A stretch of DNA of 64,000 nt from Halichoerus grypus (lineage: Eukaryota > Chordata > Mammalia > Carnivora > Phocidae): positions 32,703,930-32,767,929 of the forward strand of contig NC_135726.1 of assembly GCF_964656455.1 (NCBI RefSeq), written 5' to 3'. A program made the translations under genes and the position numbers. The notes below the pieces were generated by a model. That model was not told the DNA's origin and did no database searches. It was given only the letters and a program-made list of their open reading frames with translations. Of the stretch, positions 41,613 through 52,760 are shown piece after piece; position 1 is the stretch's first letter; every line of letters begins with the position of its first letter.

Positions 41613-43024
41613 AGGCCTTTCCTCCCCCGCACGGAAATCCATCCTGGTCGGGGAGGAAACTCAGCCTCCACGAAGAGCCAAGTGCTGAGGGTTTTCTCGG
41701 TGGAGAGGTGTTTCCCGAGTCCTGGGCCGTGGGTATTGCCTGCTGGGCGGAGCTTATGGAGGCAGAGAAACCCTCCTACGCATGTGAACCCCATTGCAAT
41801 CAGGGGCTGGCAAGGGGGTCCTAGGGAAGGGGGTGGAGGTGGGGGGTGGAGGTGGGGGGTGGGCTTCGGTGAGCGGGAGGAAAGCTGCAGACCTGAGCAT
41901 CTACCCCTTTTTGTTGCTTTTCCATCCTTTTGGATTAAGGTTGCAAACTGGTGGCCTGAGGCCCAGTGTTTCCCAGAGATATGTTTTGATTGGGTTGTGC
42001 TGTGCTTAAAAGAAACAAACCAACATTTAAAATTCTGGAGATTTCACAGAAAAATTCATCCAGATTTCTTGCTTATCTCTCTTAACAAATGGGCAGATCT
42101 GGGATTGCGAGGCCCATGGTCTTGCCTGGCAGCAATCCTGGTGGTGGGGGTGGAGGCCGCTCCTGCGGGTGGGGTATGTTCATCCCAGTTCCCTGTGCAA
42201 AGGTCGCTCATGGATGTGCCTGCCTGGCCCCGGGGGGATCTGGGATCCTGGTTTCAGTGGGTCCACTCAGCTGGTATCCTGCAGGCTTGAGGCTCAGTGA
42301 TTGGCCGGGAAGCTCTCTGGGTGCCCTGCTCTGCTCTGTTAGGAGATGTAGGCTCCGGCCCTGCCTCTTTGAGGAGCTTCCTCTGGGCCCAATGGCTCTG
42401 CCCCAGGGGCTGCGGGTTCCAGGCCTCCTGATGTCCATATTGGCCAAGGGCAGGGATCTGGAAAAGGAGTCATTTTGGGAGGTCACACCCTTATTCCCAG
42501 GAGCTTAGCTTTGCTCAGAACATTCCTGGCCTCCTCCTTAGCGGCTCCCTTTAGAGCCTACTGCCCCCAGAAGACAGGCGTTTCATGATCTCAGACTGTT
42601 TTTTAGACGCAAGTGGTGTCGCCCGGCTTGGTCAGCAGGCTTGGCCGGAATGACTTGGAAGCCGCTTCTGACACATTTAAAATCTTGTGTTGGGTGGGCC
42701 CAGAAGGTTACCTGTCCAGTAAGGCAATGGCTGGGCAAAAGATCCTGGCTGGATCCGGGTCTGCCCCACACCCTAGTCAACCTGACCTTGGCAGCCAGGG
42801 CCCTCAGATAATTGATGGCTTTTCTGGAGCCTCCACTTTGTAGGAGGAAAAGGCAGAAGCAACAAAGCAAGTGGGTGAAACTGGTTAATGCTTGCAGCTT
42901 GTTCTCTCGGCACCGCTCTGCCCCCGGGCCTGGGTGTCTTGGACATCCCTTAGGAAAGTAGCTTCCATAGATCCTGCTATATCTCCAGGCCTTCATCATG
43001 GACAGCCCTGGGTGGAAACCACGC

Positions 43025-43215
43025 GTGGGGCTCAGTGCCTTTTGTCTAGTGGTTTCTTGTTATCCTCACAACACCTGAGTGGTAGTTACATTATCCCCAT
43101 TTTACAGTTGAGGAACCCGAGGCTCTGAGGCCCCAGATCACACAGCAGGTGAATGGAAGAGTGGGAATTTGAACTCAGGCCTCTTGGCTCTGGTGCCTGT
43201 CCTCCTCACTGTGAC
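43025..43215 (-). repeat. MIR
   Basis: TTATCCTCACAACACCTGAG, ATTATCCCCATTTTACAG, AGATCACACAGCAGGTGAATG, GGGAATTTGAACTCAGGC: well-preserved antisense MIR. Confidence 0.9.
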
Positions 43216-43312
43216 TTTATTTGCTTTTAGTTTCTCCAACTATAGAATAGGAAAACGTCCCCACCTCCTAGGGATATTACAGAGATAAAATGAGCAAAGA
43301 AAGAGTTCATGG

Positions 43313-43332
43313 TGACCTCTGACCTCTGACCT
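43313..43332 (-). promoter_or_regulatory. Triple DR1 nuclear-receptor element
   Basis: On the minus strand AGGTCA occurs three times with single G spacers, giving two overlapping perfect DR1 sites. DR1 is the site type of PPAR:RXR, RXR homodimers, HNF4, COUP-TF and some RAR:RXR. It sits next to the edge of a MIR-derived stretch ending near 43215 but is outside it. Confidence 0.65.
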
Positions 43333-45940
43333 CTATTTATTAGAGCAGGAATGTGGACTCAGGCATTTTGAGGTTTCTTTAGCTCCTTATTACTGGATGG
43401 TGTCATTAAAAGTAACTTTTTCTCCCTTTCTCTCCCTCCTCTAATCTTTATGATCTGTATTTTGACCCTTTGATTGCTCAGGACTGGATTTCCCCCAGGA
43501 TCCTGAGGTTGTGAAATCCCCCTGGGGAGAGGATTGCATCTGTGACTGGTTGGGACCTCTCTTGGCAGGGAGTGGCACAGAGAAACCTAAAGGTTCTGGA
43601 AAGAGGAAGAGCAAGCAGCCAGGCCAGACATTCAGTTTTGTTTGATAGAACTGGCTGGCTGACAAGGGATTGTTTGAGTTGGGGATGCTTTGGGCTACAA
43701 GACCAAGGTTCAGTCCACGTTCACATATATCATCCTATAGGACGAGAAGTCTGGAGGGCGCGTGGCTATAGAGGATTTTAGCGGAGCAGCCAGCACTGGT
43801 GCCTTCCATCTTTATGCTCTGTTCTGCTCAACACGTTGGCTCTTGACCTCATATTTGTCTCCTCATGGTGAAGAAATGGCGGTTGTGGTGCCGGACATCA
43901 CCCTCTCCCCCCAACTCCCTGCCATGTCTTTGTCCAAAGACCAGGAGAGAGAAGCTCCCTTACACAGGCCTGTCTTTAGGGGAAGTATAGCTTCCTTAAA
44001 TGGCTCCGCAGTCCTTTCCTTGTGTGTTTTTGGTGAGAGTGGCATCCCCATGTACATCCTAGGCCAGGTATGGAGCATCACTCCTGGGGCTCTAGAGAAC
44101 CCCAGCTTTCCTTGCATTTAGTGGCCTCTGCGGCTATCTGAACACATTTGAGGTGGGTGAGCAAGAAAGGATGGGTGGAAAGCCTGCTGGGAGTTATCCA
44201 GCGCTGTGTGGGGACAGGCAGCTTTAGGGGGCTGGTAGCTGTGTCTCTTTCTAGGCAAGATTCTGGAACACCTCCCTCATTTCGTATAGCCGCTTCCCAC
44301 ATCCTAATCTTTCCAGTCCCTGTTTTCCTCACCTCATGTCCTAGGACTACCCCGTTTCTTTGCACATCTGTACCTCTGACTTAAATCGTCCTCCCCCTTT
44401 CCTGCCGTGGCTGGCTCCTTGCATCTTTCTGGACTCAGGTCCAGCGTTACCTTTCCTGACTGCCTTTTCCTTAAAGTGGGCCCACCGCTGCTCGTCTTTC
44501 TTTCTTTATGTCACATTAGTTCTTCTTGGGGGGGATTTATGCGTTTGCTCACTTACAGTCTCCCTTCTGCCCTGCTTCTCAGCTCTCTGTGGACAGGGAC
44601 TGGGCTTGACTTGTCCACTCCTGTGTCCCTAGGCTCCAGGAGAAAGGCTGGAGGGCGGGAGGGGGGCGTGTTCAAGAAGTACATGGCGTGCAGTGGGCAT
44701 TTAGTGACTGTGTGCTGAGTGAAGGGCCTGCTACTAGCCTTCTGAATTCCTTGTCTCTCTCCTCTACCTCCTCGGTTTCTATCTGCCTCTCCCCTAGAGA
44801 TCCAGATCCCTTTTTGTGTTCTTTGCTCTTGGAGGAAGAGGAGAGACTAGACATCGCCATGAGCCGATGGACCCGTTTTCTCTTTACAGCAACCAGATTG
44901 CTGGCAGTGGCTTCCCCAAGGGCTGGTTCTGAGGAAGGACCCCCTCCTGGAGGTGGGCATGCAGTGGGGGGCCTGCAGGGGGTGAGCTGAGGATGGGAGC
45001 CAGGGGCCCCTCTGTCTGGCTGAAGCCAGTGGGCAGCAGCGATTGCCCACCTGGGCATCGGGATCTGACCCTCGCCCACCCTTTGCCCCGAGGACAGCCT
45101 TGTCTGCTGCTGGAGACTCCCTCGGCCCATGGGGCAGCGGGGTCAGCCCACGTCAGGCCGGTTGAGCCCATCCCACTCCTGGGAAACCCGAGTTCTCAGT
45201 CTCGCGGATGCCAAATCCTCAGTCTGGAGTGGGAGCCAGCTGGTCATTCTAGACAAGAAGAAGGTGGAGAGAGTTGGCTGTGGCTCTTTTAAAGACGAGG
45301 GATCGGAATAATTTTGAAGAAATCCTTGAATGGAGTTGTCAGACTGACCATTCGCAGGGGTCCGACGAAGCGGACTCTGGGACCCCCCCCCACACCGAGT
45401 GGACGCTGCTACATCGTCAGCGTGGGCGTGGGGAAGGGGGAGGAAGGGGGGCAGCCCCGGCCAGGTTGGGCAACATCGAGGGAGAGTGGGGTCCCAGAGG
45501 GGGTGGGGGATTCAGCTGGAAGGTGGGTGGAGCCAGACTGAGGCCAGCCTGCCACACACAGGCTGCCAGAAACATCGCTGCCTTCTGAAGGCTGAGGCCT
45601 CTCTCTCAGAGGGGGAGAAAGAACCTTCCTGGGTCTCCCTTCTTCTTCTCCGTGGCTGGTTGTGCGGCAAATTGTGGCCCTGCGCTGTGTGCGCAGGCGG
45701 GACCGCGGCCTGTGGACGCGGGTTCTGCTCGGCGCGCACCCCGGGGGCCCTTTGGGGGGTGCGTAGGCTGCAGTATGAGCCTAATGAGCAAAGTGATAGG
45801 TGGTGGGGCTGTGGGTTCCCCACCAGGGCTCAGTCTCCCCAAGGCCCCCAAAGTGGAGCCATTGAAGCTGGTTGAGGCTTTCCCAGCTCCTGCTGTTGTG
45901 GCTTTCAGTATTCTTGCTTATGTTGCTTTTTCTCTTGCAG
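43333..45940. other. Gene-free intron with L2-like remnant
   Basis: L2-like stretch near 44360-44740 (TTTCCTGACTGCC, ATGTCACATTAGTTC). A mildly CpG-rich patch at 45410-45760. No exon recognised. Confidence 0.5.
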
Positions 45941-45954
45941 TGGGAAGTGTCGGT
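45941..45954 (+). other. Possible microexon flanked by strong splice signals
   Basis: A pyrimidine-rich acceptor (CTTTTTCTCTTGCAG) is followed by 14 bases and then a consensus donor GTGAGT at 45955. A 14-base exon would shift frame. Signals this good occur by chance in long introns, so this is a candidate only. Confidence 0.2.
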
Positions 45955-46160
45955 GTGAGTAATTATATATATTTTCCCAAACTTGAACTATGCTTCATTT
46001 AAACTTCTATAAACATGTCTGTATAATTCTAATTAACTGCTTGCATAAAGCCATCAGAAAGTTACATGGGGAACGCTCATTTGCCAGACTGTTGCCTAAA
46101 AGCCAAGGAAAATATTATGTTCTTCCAACACACGGACTATTCATGTAGACGGCTCCCAAG
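45955..46160. promoter_or_regulatory. Candidate conserved intronic element
   Basis: AT-rich block: GAGTAATTATATATATTTTC, TTCTAATTAACTGC, TGCATAAAGCC, free of known repeats and sharply bounded by GC-rich sequence on the left. Confidence 0.35.
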
Positions 46161-47424
46161 ATAAACAGGAGATACTGAGGACAAGTGAGATTTTAAGCAG
46201 CGATGGCCGAGCCTCTTGTAAGGGGCACTCACCAGAACGTTGGCAGGCTGGGTGGCTTGATTGAGTGATAAATGCTCTTCAAAGAAAAATGCCCCAGACT
46301 TGGAATGCGGGGTCAGGGACCCTGGAGATGGGCCATCTCGTGGTGCTCTTGTTAATGTCCATGGGCAGGAGGCCACTCGGAATTAGTGAAAAGTCTGAAT
46401 TAGAAAAGAGTCAACGTATTTCTGTCAAGTCCTATCAGCACTTTGTACTGGGGTTACTAGAAAGCGTGGACAGAGGAGAGTCTTGGGGCCGCTTTATTAA
46501 GTGGGTAAAAATGATTTAAAGCTAACTTTCCTTCCTTCCTTCAGTCAGTTAACCTGTGTGTGGTGCTGGTGGTCAGGGCCGGGCGGCCAGGATGAAGGAG
46601 GGGAGGTGTGGGGGCTGGGCTGGGAAGGTGCACTTTCAGGTTGGGTCAGGGAAGGACTCCCCGAGGAAGGTGACTGGGAGCGCAGACGTGAAGGGGGTGA
46701 TGTGACTCTCCAGGATTAGAACAGCATGTGCAAAGGCCCGGAGCAGCAGACCGCGGGGGTGGGGGGAGGGGGAGATGGCTGAGGAAGGTGATGGGGGGTG
46801 GAGGTGAGCAATGACACCAGAGAGCTGGTTGGCAGGCAGAGGAGTGTAATCAACCCTTTCATTTTATGCAAGAAGAGGCTTCTGAGCTGCCTGGCGGTTC
46901 TCTTTTTTATTACATTTACTTCACAGAATGAAAACATGTTGAACATTTTGCGATGATCGCTCAAGTGCCGAAGATGAGAAAAATACACAAAAATATAGAG
47001 AAGAAAATTAAAAAAACCCCAATGTCCCCGCTGAGGAGGACCGCTGCCGTATTTGGGGGACCCTCCCTTCAGGCACCCTCATTTACCCTGCGCTCCCTAT
47101 CCCATTGGCCTTTTTGAAGGGCTCCGAGAAACGTTCAGTCCGGCCCCTGCTTGGGTAGCACAGGTGACTTGTTTGGGATTGAAGATTAAGGAGGTTTTTG
47201 TCGTGCCCTTCAAAAACTTGACATTGGAGTGCTGGTAGTTTTGGAAAGATGTTGACAGCTGAAAAACCTGTTGAAATGGGAGCCACTGGGGGGCTGACGG
47301 TTTTGGGCAGATGACACTCGGTGCTACGGGCAAGCGTGGATCCTTACTGCGTCCCAGGCGCTGGACGGAAGTAGTCTGCATTCAGTTCTCTCACTTTCCC
47401 CATGTTTTTCCTCCTCCTCCTCCT
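46161..47424. other. Gene-free intron with L2-like remnant
   Basis: L2-like sequence at about 46600-46830 (AACAGCATGTGCAAAGGCCC). Otherwise unique. Confidence 0.5.
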
Positions 47425-47426
47425 TG

Positions 47427-47803
47427 TTTTTTTTAGAGAGAGAGAGAGAGAGAGAGAGAGCAGGTGGGGGGGGGGTGTGGGCAGGCACAGAGAGAATCTT
47501 AAGCAGGCTCCATGCCCACCATGGAGCCTGACACGGGGCTCCATCTCACGACCCTGAGATCAGGACCTGGGCCGAAATGAAGAGTCTTGACACTTTTTTT
47601 TTTTTTAAGGTTTTATTTATTTGAGAGAGAGCACAAGCAGGGGGAGGGGCAGAGGGAGAAGCAGGCTGGGAGCCTGACGACATGGGGCTCGATCCCAGGA
47701 CCCTGGGATCATGACCTGAGACAAAGGCAGACGCTTAACCGACTGAGCCACGCAGGCGTCCCAGGAGTCCGACCCTTAACCGACTGAGCCATCCAGGCGC
47801 CCC
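47427..47803 (-). mobile_element. Older Can-SINE split by a younger Can-SINE
   Basis: Outer minus-strand element in two pieces, 47427-47592 and 47763-47803. The inner element separates GAAGAGTCTTGACAC from its continuation GGAGTCCGACCCTTAACC. It includes a GA run at 47438-47460. Confidence 0.88.
47593..47762 (-). mobile_element. Can-SINE nested in an older SINE
   Basis: Minus-strand element from a T-run tail to GACTGAGCCACGCAGGCGTCC, with a shortened middle (GCAGGCTGGGAGCCTGACG). Confidence 0.9.
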
Positions 47804-47825
47804 TCCCCCCCGGTCCATTTTTTAT

Positions 47826-48028
47826 TTTTATATTTTTTAAAGATTTTATTTATTTTTCAACACAGAGAGAGAGACAGCGAGAGAGGGAACACAAGCAGGG
47901 GGAGTGGGAGAGGGAGAAGCAGGCTTCCCGCTGAGCAGGGAGCCTGATGTGGGACTCGATCCCAGGACCCTGGGATCATGACCTGAGCTGAAGGCAGATG
48001 CTTAACGACTGAGCCACCCAGGTGCCCA
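47826..48028 (-). mobile_element. Can-SINE with target-site duplication
   Basis: Minus-strand element flanked by GGTCCATTTTTTAT on the left (about 47812) and GGTCCATTTTTTAAT on the right (about 48031). Confidence 0.93.
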
Positions 48029-48548
48029 GTGGTCCATTTTTTAATGGTCCTTAAATACACACAAATTTCCTGTCTCAGTCAGTGCAGTGAGGGGACATTA
48101 AATACACTGGCACTGTCGTGCAGCCCTCACCACCGGCCATCTCCAGAACTCTTCTTTTTGTCTTGTCAAACTGAGACTCTTTCCCCAGTCCACACCGACT
48201 CCTCATTCCCCCTCCTCCTGGCCCCTGGCAGCCACCATTCTACTTTTGCATCTCTACGCCGTTGGCGCCGTAAGTACCTCATGGGAGTGGGATCATATAG
48301 TGTTTGTCTTTCCGTGCCTGGTCACTATCACTTAGCAGCATGTCTTCAAGGCGGACCCATGGTGTAGCTGGTGTCAGAACAGCCGTCCTTTTGCAGGCTG
48401 CAGAATTTGCCATTACATGCATGCATCACGTTTTGCTTATCCCTTCATCTCTTGGTACACACTTGGGGGGGTTCCCATCTCTGGACTATTTTGGGAATAA
48501 TGCCGCTACGAATATGGGGATATGAATCTCTCTCTAGGACCCTGCTTT

Positions 48549-48555
48549 TTAAAAT

Positions 48556-48594
<39 letters not shown>
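48549..48594. mobile_element. Tail-only retrotransposon insertion (ATTT repeat between target-site duplications)
   Basis: AGGACCCTGCTTT occurs at 48536-48548 and 48595-48607. Between them is only TTAAAATTTATTTATTT... about 46 bases, the reverse complement of a Can-SINE tail. This looks like a 5'-truncated insertion consisting of tail alone. Confidence 0.75.
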
Positions 48595-48595
<1 letters not shown>

Positions 48596-48667
48596 GGACC
48601 CTGCTTTCAATTCTTTTGATTTATGCCCAGAGGTGGAATTGCCGGATCACATGGTGATTCTAAGGTT

Positions 48668-48873
48668 TTTTTTTTTTTATTTTTTTAAATTTTATTTATT
48701 TATTTGATAGAGAGAGACACAGCGAGAGAGGGAACACAAGCAGGGGGAGTGGGAGAGGGAGAAGCAGGCTTCCCGCTGAGCAGGGAGCCCAATGTGGGGC
48801 TCGATCCCAGGACCCTGGGATCATGACCTGAGCTGAAGGCAGACGCTTAACGACTGAGCCACCCAGGCGCCCC
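48668..48873 (-). mobile_element. Can-SINE inserted in L1
   Basis: Full-length minus-strand element ending GAGCCACCCAGGCGCCCC. Confidence 0.93.
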
Positions 48874-49165
48874 TCTATTTCTCAGGTTTGATTAAGTGCC
48901 ATGCCATTTTCCACAGGGGCTGCACCGTTTTGCATTCCCACCAACAGCACGCCAGGGTTCCAGTTTCTCCTCATCCTCACCAACACTTGCTCTTTTCCGG
49001 TTTTCTTTAAAGAAGCCATCCTAGTGGGTGTGAGGTGATATCTCACTGTGGTTTTGGTTTGTCTTTCCCTAATGACGAGTGATGTTGAACATTATTTCAT
49101 TTATGTATTGGCCGTGTGTGTATCTTCTCTGAAGAGATCTCTGTTCAAGTCCTTTGCCCATTTTT

Positions 49166-49391
49166 ATTTTTTAATTTAGTTTTTTATTTTTTAAAGGTTT
49201 ATTTATTTATTTGAGAGAGAGAGAGAGAGCATGTGCCCAAGCAGGGGGAGGGGCAGAGGGAGAGGGAGAGAAGCAGACTCTCCACTGAGCGTAGGGCCCC
49301 ACGTGGGGCTCGATCCCATGACCCTGAGATCAGGACCTGAGCCCAACTCAAGAGTCGGATGCTTAACCCAGTGAGCCACCCAGGCACCGTC
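49166..49391 (-). mobile_element. Can-SINE inserted in L1
   Basis: Minus-strand element flanked by CCTTTGCCCATTTTT (49151) and CCTTTGCCCAGTTTTT (49393). Confidence 0.92.
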
Positions 49392-49500
49392 CCCTTTGCC
49401 CAGTTTTTAACTGGATAGTTTGTTTTTTTGTTGTTGAGTTGTAGGAGTTCCCGATATATTCTGGATCTATGGTTTGCACATATTTTCTCCCATTCTGTGT

Positions 49501-50615
49501 CAGCTTTCTTTTCGTCTCACTCAACCCAGTGGAGCCAGTACCATTGTTATCACCGGTGAGAAATCAGGGAGCGATCGGTTTTCCCCAAATCACACAGATA
49601 ATCCGGGACAGAGCTGATGCTGGGACTCAGTATGTTGCAGGAGTTAAGGTTTAAGATGCCGTAGGCGGTCCTCATGGAAGCCCACGTGAAGGCATTTGCT
49701 GCATCCTTCTGACGGTGAACCTGACCCCTTTGCCCCCTCCTTCAACGGCTTGTCGGCTGCTGTTCTTCCCTGGGCTGTTCCGGGGTGTCTGTCTCTCTGC
49801 TGATGTGCTCTCAGGAAAGGCATCTTGGGAGGTTCTCTGCTGGTCCTCTGGGCTGGGCGGAGCTGGGGCGGACGCTCTATGTGCATCGGGCCAGGCCCAG
49901 TCCCTGGCCTGTGGGAGCCCTTTTCAATATCCAGGAGGTTTTATTATTAACAAATTCTTCTGAAACCTTCTCAGGCCTTAGAACAGGGACACCTGGAGCC
50001 ACCTGTGCTTATAGGGCCTCCCGGGTTAGATCTGGATGTTAGGGTCTGCTTTTAGCTGCTTCATTCATTCAGTCCGTCACTCATTCATAGCGAGGTGTGA
50101 TTTTTCCAGCAAGGAGATTCCCCTGGTCTCAAGTTTCCGGAGGCACCCGGTACAATCTAGACTCCAATTAGCTTAATTGCTTCGTATTAGACTTCTTAGA
50201 AAAGATTTTTTTTTTTTTCCGGCTGATGGTTGTGGTTCCAGGAATGTCTACCCCCACCGTCTTCCTTCCTGCTTCTTCCTGTTTCTTTCAACTTTTTTTC
50301 TCCAGGACTGGCCTACACCTCAGCCCTGTTATTCCCGGGGCGATTGCATCAGTTTGTGTTGGAGTGGCCAAAAGCAGGGTGGAGAAAACACCAGCGGGAA
50401 AAAAAGAATTACACGTGACATATAAGCTTTATATATCGAACATTTTAATAGAAGTTTTAGATGGATCGCATATAGATGTAGTGGTGTGTGTCTTTTTAAG
50501 CAGGAGCTACCTTTCTAGGCTGTGTGTGTCTGTTTCAGGGAAAGCCCTGGACACCGACTCTCTACCCTGAGTTCTGACCCTGTCCCTCTTCCTTTCACCA
50601 GCAACTCCAGATTTT
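49501..50615. other. Gene-free intron with MIR
   Basis: Antisense MIR remnant at about 49525-49650 (CAAATCACACAGATAATCC). The remainder is unique, including AATTAGCTTAATTGC near 50166. Confidence 0.5.
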
Positions 50616-50619
50616 TTAA

Positions 50620-50960
50620 AAAGTACTTTTCAACAACCGGAGGAAACTGTTACATCCTGATTGACACACAGGATGTCGAAGCAGCATTCTTGCTGTTAAG
50701 TGATCAGGATCTCAGCCAAGGGAATATAATGAAATCCACATAAAAATTTATTTACCTAATGAAAATCCTGGAGTAATGCATAAGTGGTTCTCTGATAATA
50801 AAATGCAAATCTCAAACTATAACCAGGAGGACAATAATCTTCATTAAACGTATTGTCTAGAGGAAGCCCATGACATCCACTTAACAGTGATTTGATTTGT
50901 TTAGTAATTTCCACGTAATATTTAAACTTTATTTCGAGCCTTAAAAACCCGCCCATGAGC
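50620..50960. promoter_or_regulatory. Candidate conserved intronic element
   Basis: AT-rich repeat-free block with TTTACCTAATGAAAATCC, AATGCATAAGTGG, an octamer ATGCAAAT at 50803, CATTAAACGTATTGTC and TTTAGTAATTTCC. Sequence texture resembles deeply conserved non-coding DNA. Conservation untested. Confidence 0.45.
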
Positions 50961-51999
50961 TTCTTTCCCTTCTGGGAGAAGGGCAGCTGCTAGTGGGTGA
51001 GGGTGCCAGGCTGGTGGATTCTCAGGCCTGTGCCACGGGGCTCCCTAGAACAGGGTCCTTTTCGAGGCAGCTCGGTGTCTGCCGGAGACGCGGGTCCAGA
51101 AAGAGACTGCAAGGGGGCAGGTTTCCCTCTGCTCCGGGGACCCAGCAAAGCCCCTGTTCTGCAGGAAAATGTAAGATGTGATGCTAGAGAAGCTTGGAGA
51201 GGGGAAGTGAGTCTCCCACAGCTTCCAGCCCAGTGCTCCTGCCTCCCCGACGTCCCGCCGGGGCTCAGGCCTTCAGTGAGGCTCTGCCATCATTCCAGAG
51301 CGCCGCGTAGGCATCTCTGCAAAGTGCTCCCTTGGCCCAGGAGCATCCCGTGGCAAACGCTCTTAGGACTGGAGGGAGTGGATGTTGGAAGCAGGTTGGA
51401 AGTGCTTCGGAAGGCTGACCTGGGTTGGAAACCCGGTCTGGTCTGCCACGTGTAAGCTAGGTGTGACAGTGGGTGTGGTCCTCACCGCCTGTGACGCTCA
51501 GGATCCTCATCGGGGAAGGGACTCTAATCTCCACCTCCAGGACTGCTGGGAGGACGCTGGGAAGACACGTGAAGGAGCCTGGGTGGAGTTGGGCTGGGGG
51601 TTACGGTGCCTCGTCGCGGGCTTGGAAGCCCCATGATAGGGAAGAATTTGTGTCTGGGGCCTCGTGCCCAGTTTGAAACTGATGACCTGAGCCCTAGACA
51701 AGAAAAATGAGCCGTTGGGATTTTTAATTTTTGACAATCACAAAATTCCAAATAAACGGCAGGTTAAGATGCGTGCGCGCGCGCCTGTGTGTGTGTGAAG
51801 TTTTCCCATCAAACATAATGATATCAATGCTCTTCCCTGACCTTCTGTTTTTCCTCCTTCTCTTTTTTTCCCTATCAAGTTACAGCTTCTTTTTTTCTCC
51901 TTGGAATGTTGCAGAGCATTTGAAAATGTACTCAAATGAAAAGAAGCTAAGAAATGACCAATAATCTCAACCAAGAATCTCCTTCCAGAGACAGCTCAG
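50961..51999. other. Gene-free intron with MIR fragment and GC/TG run
   Basis: Sense MIR remnant at about 51405-51530. A GTGCGCGCGCGCCTGTGTGT run at about 51772-51800. Confidence 0.55.
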
Positions 52000-52215
52000 G
52001 ACTGGGGTTGAGAACGCAGGCCTGTTGAGATACCAGCTTCGAGCTTCCGAGCTGTGTGCCCTTGGGGGGCCGCCTCATCCTCTCTGAGCCTCAGTCGCCT
52101 TGCCTAGAATGCAGCGTTCATGCCATTTTTCAGTGCGGCAGTGAAGATTAAACAAGATAATGTGTGTAAAGGGCTTCGCAGAGCCCTGGCACTTAGTCAG
52201 CGCTTGATAAATGGG
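52000..52215 (+). repeat. MIR
   Basis: Near full-length sense MIR: CTCTCTGAGCCTCAGTCGCC, TGAAGATTAAACAAGATAATG, CCTGGCACTTAGTCAGCGC. Confidence 0.88.
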
Positions 52216-52619
52216 AACGGCTTTGTTGCCGTACGAGAAAAGGTTGCCCTGAGCAGAGGCCCCGTGAAATGGAGCGGTCCGGCTGTTAGCCAGTTAGTGT
52301 TGCCAGCCGGCGGGCAGGCCAGCCAGCCTTAATGCCTTGAGCTTCCATCCAAGGGCTGGCTCAGGTTACGCCGGGCCCATTAGCGACGCTGGTCAGAGCT
52401 CAGAGCCTCTTAAGTTCAAGGTCGGTCACAGGCCTTGTCCCCCACACGGGCCTCTCTGCTTTGCCCAGAGTCATTAGTCACCGGGATAGCCTGATGGGAG
52501 AGTGGGGATGACTCAGTTCCCCGCTTCTGAGCCACACCCCAGGGCAAGGCCTCGCTGGTGGAGGGCCTCTCACGCAGGGAGACTGGGGATCCATTCACAC
52601 ATGTGTTAAAGGCAGTCAC

Positions 52620-52760
52620 ATCCTGGCTTTACCCCTGATTAGCTGGCAAAGCCATGTAAGTAAGCAATCGGAGCCTCAGTTTTCTCCTCTGTCAAATGGG
52701 GGTAGCAGTAGCATCTCACCTCTCAAGCTTGCTTTGAGGATGCTGTGCCGTTGAACTTGC
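52620..52760 (+). repeat. MIR
   Basis: GAGCCTCAGTTTTCTCCTC and GTCAAATGGGGGTAGCAG: sense MIR core. Confidence 0.85.

Larger units (their letters stand above)
40746..43024. other. Gene-free intron with a G15 run and minisatellite-like G-rich stretch
   Basis: A G15 homopolymer at 41338-41352, an AT-rich candidate element at 41360-41580, the NRF1 palindrome at 41603, and a doubled GTGGAGGTGGGGG unit near 41830-41862 able to form G-quadruplexes. Confidence 0.55.
48029..49500 (-). mobile_element. Old L1 3' region, interrupted by SINEs and a tail-only insertion
   Basis: Antisense to an old mammalian L1: GGCAGCCACCATTCTAC, GTTTTGCATTCCCACCAAC, GATATCTCACTGTGGTTTTG, CCTTTGCCCATTTTT. Interrupted at 48549-48594, 48668-48873 and 49166-49391. 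No intact frame. Confidence 0.8.

Noticed and set aside
44868..44960. Possible ZNF423 second exon in plus strand
   Set aside because: No match to the expected VEEGEASDF start and no zinc-finger Cys/His pattern; none was found elsewhere in the window either.
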